5,403 bases of DNA. Source: Cryomorphaceae bacterium. Its GTDB lineage: Bacteria > Bacteroidota > Bacteroidia > Flavobacteriales > Schleiferiaceae. Each line of letters begins with the position of its first letter. Within the stretch, counting starts at the first letter, position 1. Below, piece by piece: positions 1-5,403 of this stretch. The translations under genes were made by a program, and so were the position numbers. The notes beneath the pieces were generated by a model. It ran no database searches, was not told where the DNA came from, and worked only from the letters and a program-made list of their open reading frames with translations. The stretch covers positions 1 to 5,403 of the forward strand of contig DMQR01000101.1 in NCBI GenBank assembly GCA_003455605.1, written 5' to 3'.

Positions 1-278
1 ACCTGAATACCGATCCAATTACAAGAGTTCAATACTTTGGCGAAGTACTCCGGGTACCCATTTTTCCACCAACCTACTCTTGTCTTATCAGAGCAGTACA
101 CCCCAGCGATGTAGGAGCCTTGAAGACTTTCACCGGTGTAGGTCTCTTCAAAATTGGCGCGTTGGCCCATGCGGCCGTTACCAATAGAAAATAAACTTTC
201 GCTTTTAGGATGGTTCTTGGCATCCCATTGACGCTGTATTATTTTCCAAGGATGAACCTCGGTGTATTTATTGAACAT
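1..278 (-). CDS. GH65 family disaccharide phosphorylase (maltose/kojibiose/trehalose phosphorylase type), N-terminal 92 residues, cut by window edge
   Basis: The ATG at 278..276 opens a frame that stays open to position 1, giving 92 residues of a protein that continues outside the window. The segment around residues 27-50 (ESLFSIGNGRMGQRANFEET) and the later GESLQGSY, DKTRVGWWKNGYPEYF and NWIGI stretches are typical of the N-terminal domain of bacteroidetal GH65 proteins. Family members cleave an alpha-linked disaccharide with inorganic phosphate, releasing beta-glucose-1-phosphate and a sugar, in the cytoplasm if no signal peptide is present; none is seen here. The start lies 12 nt after the pgmB stop, so the two are almost certainly co-transcribed, and PgmB consumes the expected product. 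The catalytic Glu and the specificity loop lie outside the window, so maltose, kojibiose and trehalose phosphorylase cannot be separated; maltose is the guess from context. There is no Shine-Dalgarno motif. Confidence 0.92.
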   Translation of the reverse strand, partial: MFNKYTEVHPWKIIQRQWDAKNHPKSESLFSIGNGRMGQRANFEETYTGESLQGSYIAGVYCSDKTRVGWWKNGYPEYFAKVLNSCNWIGIQ

Positions 279-290
279 TTGATCTAGCAG

Positions 291-944
291 TTACATGTTA
301 AAACATGCTACTAGCTCTTTAGGAGTGGTTTCGCCTAATGCGGTAAAGTGAAGATCTGCCCCTTCTAACGTTTCTGGGGTTCCTATTCCCACACAGCTCA
401 TTCCTCCTGTCTTGGCCGCCTGAACTCCAGCGATAGAATCTTCAAAAACGAGGCATTCTTCTGGATCGAGGCCAATTGCAGCAGCACCTTTCAAAAATAC
501 CTCAGGGTGTGGTTTGCCGTTTATCACATTATTCCCATCAATTATCGCGTCGAAAAGGTGGGTTAGGCCCATTTTATTCAAAATCATAGGGGCGTTTTTT
601 GACGCGCTGCCCAGCGCAATCTTGATTCCTTGGGCATGTGCTTGCTCCAGGAAAGTTACGGCTCCAGGCAATCCATCGGCCTCAGAAACTTCTTGGACTA
701 ATTCCAAATACCACTCATTTTTCTCCACCAGTAAGGCTTCAAATTCTTCCGTGTTTACGGAGGCCTTAGTCCACTCGACAACCTTCTTTAAGGAGTCTGC
801 ACGACTTACCCCTTTGAGTTCTTCGTTTTGGGCTTCAGTGAAATCCCCACCAAGTTTTTGCGCACATCGACGCCAAGCTTGAAAATGAAAAACAGCGGTA
901 TCCACAATAACCCCGTCTAGATCAAAAAGGAACCCTCTAATCAT
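291..944 (-). CDS. pgmB: beta-phosphoglucomutase (HAD superfamily)
   Basis: This 217-residue protein interconverts beta-glucose-1-phosphate and glucose-6-phosphate through a phospho-aspartate, in the cytoplasm. The HAD motif I FDLDGVIVDT has the nucleophile Asp8 and acid/base Asp10. The cap residues known from the Lactococcus lactis enzyme are present: His20, Lys44 and Arg48 within LKGVSRADSL. Motif II is the Ser113 of ALGSASKN, motif III is Lys144 in GKPHPEVF, and motif IV is Glu168-Asp169 in FEDSIAGVQAAK. Length is close to the 221 residues of the Lactococcus protein. The ATG overlaps the stop of the upstream kinase gene in an ATGA arrangement (944..941), which suggests translational coupling. 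A GH65 phosphorylase gene starts 12 nt downstream; pgmB and GH65 are a classic pair because the phosphorylase makes the beta anomer that ordinary phosphoglucomutases do not use. All key residues are intact. Confidence 0.96.
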   Translation of the reverse strand: MIRGFLFDLDGVIVDTAVFHFQAWRRCAQKLGGDFTEAQNEELKGVSRADSLKKVVEWTKASVNTEEFEALLVEKNEWYLELVQEVSEADGLPGAVTFLEQAHAQGIKIALGSASKNAPMILNKMGLTHLFDAIIDGNNVINGKPHPEVFLKGAAAIGLDPEECLVFEDSIAGVQAAKTGGMSCVGIGTPETLEGADLHFTALGETTPKELVACFNM

Positions 945-1819
945 GATTGTGCTTGATACACCTTAAGAATCTTGAGGTATTCTACATGGTATTTGATCAA
1001 ACCGTCAACGGGTTTGCGCATTATTTGACCTATGTTCATGCCTCTCTCCTCCAACACATCTTTCAAGTGTTCATGGAAAATAGCACCTACTGAGCCCACG
1101 AAGTGGATAGGCACCTCACGGCAGTTTTCAAAGCAAGCAATGTGGATGTCGGCGAACTTGGCAAAGCCTTCGCGTACAATCATTTTCACATATGGAGTCT
1201 CCATATGCTTGCCTGCGAAACGGCTGAACGAGGCGAGGTATACATTCGCATTTGGCTTGTTGTATATGTTGGTTATGATTTCGTCCTTGTCTAGTTGGTA
1301 CGTTAAATAGAAATCTTCTGCCATCTCAGCTGGAAGGCGCTTGTACAAGAAATCAGAAACTAAGCGCTTTCCTATAAAGCTAGCGCTTCCTTCGTCCCCC
1401 AAAACATAACCTAGCGCAGGTACCTCTTCGCTTACGGACTCTCCGTCAAAGTAACAGCTATTTGAGCCCGTTCCTAGGATACAGGTAATAGCGGGGATAC
1501 CGGTGTAAGTAGAGTAGGCACTGGCGACCAAATCATGGTCTACATTAATCTTGGATTTAGGCATGATGCGCTGTAGCCCGTCTTTGATGATGTCCTTCAG
1601 GCTTTCGCTTGAGGCACCAGCTCCGTAGAAGTATACGTAATCTACGCTGTTTATGATACGGCGAATCACGGCATTGCCACCCAACTCTTCCTCGATGAAG
1701 GGGGCAGAGTGAAAGTATGGATTGAATCCCATGGTGGAGAAGCGTGCATACTCCGCCCCATCTGGGTTTAATGCCACCCAATCACATTTGGTAGAACCGC
1801 TTTCTGCAATTAGTATCAT
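941..1819 (-). CDS. BadF/BadG/BcrA/BcrD-type sugar kinase (N-acetylglucosamine kinase-like; possible glucokinase role)
   Basis: This 292-residue protein has the ASKHA (actin-like ATPase) fold signature of the BadF/BadG family, whose sugar kinases include N-acetylglucosamine kinases. Visible motifs are the phosphate-1 loop AESGSTKCDW (residues 5-14), a candidate sugar-binding and catalytic Asp in VDHDLVASA (residues 93-101, probably Asp97), phosphate-2 loop LGTGSNSCYFDG (115-126), LGDEGSASFIGKR (140-152) and the adenosine-loop segment FVGSVGAIF (240-248). I chose the ATG at 1819 because the protein then begins MILIAESGSTK, as usual in this family; a further in-frame TTG at 1834 would add only five residues. 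It sits between gap (54 nt upstream) and pgmB (4-nt overlap). In that setting its substrate may be the free glucose released by the GH65 phosphorylase rather than N-acetylglucosamine. That is inference; the sequence alone does not fix the substrate. Confidence 0.85.
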   Translation of the reverse strand: MILIAESGSTKCDWVALNPDGAEYARFSTMGFNPYFHSAPFIEEELGGNAVIRRIINSVDYVYFYGAGASSESLKDIIKDGLQRIMPKSKINVDHDLVASAYSTYTGIPAITCILGTGSNSCYFDGESVSEEVPALGYVLGDEGSASFIGKRLVSDFLYKRLPAEMAEDFYLTYQLDKDEIITNIYNKPNANVYLASFSRFAGKHMETPYVKMIVREGFAKFADIHIACFENCREVPIHFVGSVGAIFHEHLKDVLEERGMNIGQIMRKPVDGLIKYHVEYLKILKVYQAQS

Positions 1820-1873
1820 AGCGTAAATAGGCAATGCCGTACCTTCTGAGCGCGGCCATATAAAATTATAATC

Positions 1874-3860
<1,987 letters not shown>

Positions 3861-3865
3861 AGCTG

Positions 3866-3873
3866 CAAATGTA
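3866..3873 (-). promoter_or_regulatory. Candidate -7 element of the pfkA operon promoter
   Basis: Read on the minus strand this is TACATTTG, a full match to the TAnnTTTG -7 consensus of Bacteroidota promoters. No TTTG is present at the expected -33 position; about 19 nt upstream the sequence is GTGT, inside one arm of the palindrome at 3879..3899. Only five bases separate it from the pfkA ATG, so the transcript would be leaderless or nearly so. A different start site further upstream remains possible. Confidence 0.45.
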
Positions 3874-3878
3874 ATAAC

Positions 3879-3899
3879 TAAGTGTAAAAGTTACACTTA
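3879..3899. promoter_or_regulatory. Perfect palindrome, candidate operator of the Nudix-like regulator
   Basis: TAAGTGTAA, a three-base centre AAG, then TTACACTTA: a perfect 9-bp inverted repeat over 21 bp. It sits in the roughly 100-bp region between the divergent pfkA and Nudix-regulator genes, 18 nt before the pfkA ATG and 62 nt before the regulator ATG. It lies directly upstream of the pfkA TACATTTG element and would cover the -33 zone, a position suited to repression. Local autoregulators usually bind in their own divergent promoter region, so the neighbouring Nudix protein is the obvious candidate. The palindrome is seen directly; its recognition by that protein is inference. Confidence 0.7.
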
Positions 3900-3908
3900 T
3901 TAATTAAT

Positions 3909-3922
3909 TAGCTTTATATTTA
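3909..3922 (+). promoter_or_regulatory. Weak candidate -7 elements for the Nudix regulator gene
   Basis: Two overlapping near matches to TAnnTTTG occur here, TAGCTTTA (3909..3916) and TATATTTA (3915..3922), each with A in place of the last G. Neither has a TTTG at the expected -33 distance; that zone falls in the palindrome or just beside it. Either would give a leader of roughly 30-45 nt for the regulator gene. Confidence 0.25.
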
Positions 3923-3961
3923 AAGACCTTGAATTTACCTGAATACTAAATTAAACCGTCT

Positions 3962-4663
3962 ATGATTCAACAAATTGAGTTTGCCCCTAACATAAGTGTC
4001 GACTGTGTCATCTTCGGATTTGACGGAGAAAACCTAAATGTTTTGCTCATCGAGGAGAAAGATATTGGTCAAGGTTTATTGCGTAAGCGTTTGCCTGGTG
4101 ATCTGATTTTTCAGGGAGAGGGCCTTGATTCGGCCGCAGACCGCGTGCTTTGGGAATTGGCCAGTCTAAAAAACGTTACCATGAAGCAATTTCACACTTT
4201 TGGCGAGCCTGACCGTGTGAATGATCTAAAGGATAAAAAGTGGTTGGAAATATATCGTAAGAATCCTGAAGAGCGAGTTATTACAGTAGCTTATTATGCG
4301 TTGGTGACGATGGCGGATTTCAGTCCGAACCCGGCTTCCTTCGCTGGCGAGGCATTGTGGCAGGACATTCAAGAGGTGCCCGAGCTTGCTTTTGATCACA
4401 ACGAGATTGTTGAGTTAGCCCTTTGGAAATTGCAGCGCCATTTCGAGTTGAACAAGAGCGGATATGAATTACTGCCGCGAAAGTTCACGCTCAATCAGTT
4501 GCAGCAACTGCATGAGGCAATTACGCAAGAGGAATTGGACAAGAGAAACTTTCGCAAAAAAGTCGTTCGCGAGAAACTCGTTGAGGCGACTGATGAGAAG
4601 CAAGAAGGAGTCCTTCACAAACCAGCCCGTCTGTATAGAGTTAAGAAATCTAAACAGGATTAG
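3962..4663 (+). CDS. NrtR-family transcriptional regulator: degenerate Nudix domain plus C-terminal winged helix
   Basis: This 233-residue protein has an N-terminal Nudix-like domain (about residues 10-145), beginning with the beta-strand pattern SVDCVIFGFDGENLNVLLIEEK. The Nudix box region (residues 47-69) is degraded. Glu53, Arg61 and Glu65 remain, but the box Gly is Asp47, the Glu after Arg is Val62, the second Glu of the EE pair is Leu66 and the following Gly is Ser68. Hydrolase activity is therefore unlikely. The C-terminal part (about 168-229) carries the winged-helix features of NrtR regulators: LPRKFTLNQLQQLHEAI, then LDKRNFRKKVV (192-202) and the closing KPARLYRV (220-227). Known members control NAD metabolism through ADP-ribose, or arabinose use (AraR of Bacteroides thetaiotaomicron). 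Here the flanking pfkA-gap-kinase-pgmB-GH65 operon and susC suggest a sugar or sugar-phosphate signal. The 3879..3899 palindrome is the likely binding site. Confidence 0.9.
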   Translation: MIQQIEFAPNISVDCVIFGFDGENLNVLLIEEKDIGQGLLRKRLPGDLIFQGEGLDSAADRVLWELASLKNVTMKQFHTFGEPDRVNDLKDKKWLEIYRKNPEERVITVAYYALVTMADFSPNPASFAGEALWQDIQEVPELAFDHNEIVELALWKLQRHFELNKSGYELLPRKFTLNQLQQLHEAITQEELDKRNFRKKVVREKLVEATDEKQEGVLHKPARLYRVKKSKQD

Positions 4664-4713
4664 GGGCTATTTGTAGTCTTTTGGGATAAAATATGGGCGG
4701 ATTTCGTTAACAC

Positions 4714-4743
4714 GCCTACGAAGGCTTCTTTGGCCGAATAGGC
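4714..4743. other. Small imperfect inverted repeat between the regulator and susC
   Basis: GCCTA (4714..4718) pairs with TAGGC (4739..4743), and inside it GGC (4723..4725) can pair with GCC (4733..4735) around the loop TTCTTTG. An alternative short stem GCCT/AGGC (4714..4717 with 4722..4725) is followed by TTCTTT. It could be a weak terminator for the regulator gene, or chance. It also contains the candidate -33 TTTG of the susC promoter (4729..4732). Stem lengths are too short for a firm call. Confidence 0.25.
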
Positions 4744-4759
4744 TTAAAGTGTACTTTTG
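4729..4759 (+). promoter_or_regulatory. Bacteroidota-type promoter of the susC-like gene
   Basis: TTTG at 4729..4732, a 19-nt spacer, then TACTTTTG at 4752..4759 match both parts of the known Bacteroidota consensus (TTTG, then TAnnTTTG with about 19-21 nt between). Transcription would start a few bases after 4759, giving a leader of about 20-25 nt before the ATG at 4789. The regulator gene ends at 4663, so susC can be transcribed independently of it. Confidence 0.6.
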
Positions 4760-4766
4760 ACTTTAT
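4746..4766. promoter_or_regulatory. Candidate degenerate copy of the operator at the susC promoter
   Basis: Aligned with the 21-bp palindrome at 3879..3899, this stretch keeps AAGTGTA exactly (4747..4753) in the left half, but only four of eight core bases in the right half (TGACTTTA for TTACACTT). The conserved half overlaps the first two bases of the -7 element TACTTTTG. It may let the same regulator act on susC, but the match is partial. Confidence 0.3.
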
Positions 4767-4788
4767 AACCTTATACACAAGCCATCAA

Positions 4789-5403
4789 ATGAAGATTGTT
4801 TCGAGATTTTTAACGATCTGCCTAGCGGTTTTGAGCGGTTTTGTAGCCCTGGCACAACAGGTAAGTGGTACTGTCTTTGACGAGTACAATGAGCCATTGC
4901 CATCGGTTGCCATTACTGTTGAAAACGGCGGAGGCACGATGACTGACTTCAACGGTCAGTACAAGCTCGATTTGGGAAACGGCACTTACAGCATCACCTA
5001 TTCATTTGTAGGGTATGAGCCGGCAACCAAATCCATAAACGTAAACGGCAATAAAGTGGTCAATGTAATCCTAAAGCCATCCAAGACCCAGCTTGATGAA
5101 GTGGTGGTTGTTGGCTACGGTGTTGCGCGTAAAAGAGACTTAACCGGTTCGGTAGTATCTCTAAAGTCCAAAGAATTAACCGATATTCCTACGCCCTCAT
5201 TTGAGAATGCCATTCAAGGTAAGGCTGCGGGAGTGCAGGTCATCACAGGGTCTGGCATTGCCGGTTCTGGTTCGATGGTTCGTGTACGTGGTGTGGCTTC
5301 AATTTCAGCGGGTGGAGATCCTTTATATGTAGTAGATGGTATACCGATTACTCAAGATTACTTCTTGAATGGTAATCGAGGTGGTTTCAATACCAACCCG
5401 TTA
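4789..5403 (+). CDS. SusC-like TonB-linked outer-membrane receptor, N-terminal 205 residues, cut by window edge
   Basis: The ATG at 4789 opens a frame that runs to the right edge (205 residues). Residues 1-22 form a signal peptide: MKIVSR, a hydrophobic core, then a probable cut after ALA before QQVSG. Residues 24-97 are a carboxypeptidase-regulatory-like beta domain (VSGTVFDEYNEPLPSVAITV ... TDFNGQYKLDL ... YSFVGYEP). QLDEVVVVGYG (101-111) is the typical link to the plug domain. The plug follows (from about 115): LTGSVVSL, AIQGKAAGVQVITGSG, VRVRGVASI and DPLYVVDGIPI. This architecture is that of SusC proteins, which work with a SusD lipoprotein to import glycans in a TonB-dependent way. No STN signalling domain precedes the beta domain, so anti-sigma-factor control is not expected. 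The ligand cannot be read from this part; an alpha-glucan is likely from the GH65-pgmB neighbours. A SusD gene would be expected just beyond the window. Confidence 0.95.
   Translation, partial: MKIVSRFLTICLAVLSGFVALAQQVSGTVFDEYNEPLPSVAITVENGGGTMTDFNGQYKLDLGNGTYSITYSFVGYEPATKSINVNGNKVVNVILKPSKTQLDEVVVVGYGVARKRDLTGSVVSLKSKELTDIPTPSFENAIQGKAAGVQVITGSGIAGSGSMVRVRGVASISAGGDPLYVVDGIPITQDYFLNGNRGGFNTNPL

Noticed and set aside
514..882. Plus-strand open frame of 122 codons opposite pgmB
   Set aside because: It is antisense to a clearly coding HAD enzyme, and its translation shows no recognisable domain.
1820..1834. Five-residue N-terminal extension of the sugar kinase from a TTG at 1834
   Set aside because: It is not an ATG, and the family normally begins at the MILIAESGSTK position, which has its own ATG at 1819.
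1820..1873. Terminator or internal promoter between gap and the sugar kinase
   Set aside because: The 54-nt gap is AT-rich near the gap stop but shows no stem-loop with a T tract and no TAnnTTTG element.
3901..3922. AT-rich TTAATTAATTA tract as a second operator or repeat
   Set aside because: It is low-complexity AT sequence with trivial self-complementarity, as is common upstream of promoters.
4464..4676. 70-codon frame overlapping the 3' end of the Nudix regulator
   Set aside because: It is out of frame with the conserved winged-helix coding sequence; its peptide has no recognisable pattern.
4757..4776. Sigma70-like TTGACT and TTATAC boxes before susC
   Set aside because: They are only eight bases apart, far from the usual 17, and the Bacteroidota-type promoter just upstream fits much better.

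Overview
This window looks like a carbohydrate-utilisation locus from a member of the Bacteroidota, most likely a flavobacterium-like organism. The evidence is a SusC-type TonB-dependent receptor at the right edge, an NrtR-type Nudix transcription factor, no recognisable Shine-Dalgarno sequence before any of the seven starts, and at least one promoter matching the TTTG / TAnnTTTG pattern known for the primary sigma factor of this phylum. No RNA gene, mobile element, CRISPR array or long repeat was found.

Left of about position 3860, five genes run on the minus strand in tight succession, transcribed in this order: pfkA (6-phosphofructokinase), gap (glyceraldehyde-3-phosphate dehydrogenase), a BadF/BadG-type sugar kinase, pgmB (beta-phosphoglucomutase), and the N-terminus of a GH65 disaccharide phosphorylase that runs off the left edge. 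Spacings are 13 nt, 54 nt, a 4-nt stop/start overlap and 12 nt, so this is very probably one operon. Right of an approximately 100-bp divergent intergenic region, two genes run on the plus strand: the Nudix-like regulator (3962..4663) and the start of a susC-like outer-membrane receptor (4789 to the right edge).

The genes fit one pathway, by inference. The SusC-like receptor would import an oligosaccharide, probably an alpha-glucan. The GH65 enzyme would phosphorolyse the disaccharide to beta-glucose-1-phosphate plus a free sugar. PgmB converts beta-glucose-1-phosphate to glucose-6-phosphate, and the BadF-type kinase may phosphorylate the released glucose. PfkA and GAPDH carry the carbon through glycolysis. 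The Nudix protein has a degraded catalytic box and an intact C-terminal winged-helix region, so it is a likely local regulator. A perfect 9+3+9 bp palindrome (3879..3899) lies between it and pfkA and is its best candidate operator. A related half-site overlaps the consensus -7 element in front of susC.

The most notable points are core glycolytic genes placed under a sugar-locus regulator, the operator architecture, and substitutions in the allosteric effector site of PfkA.
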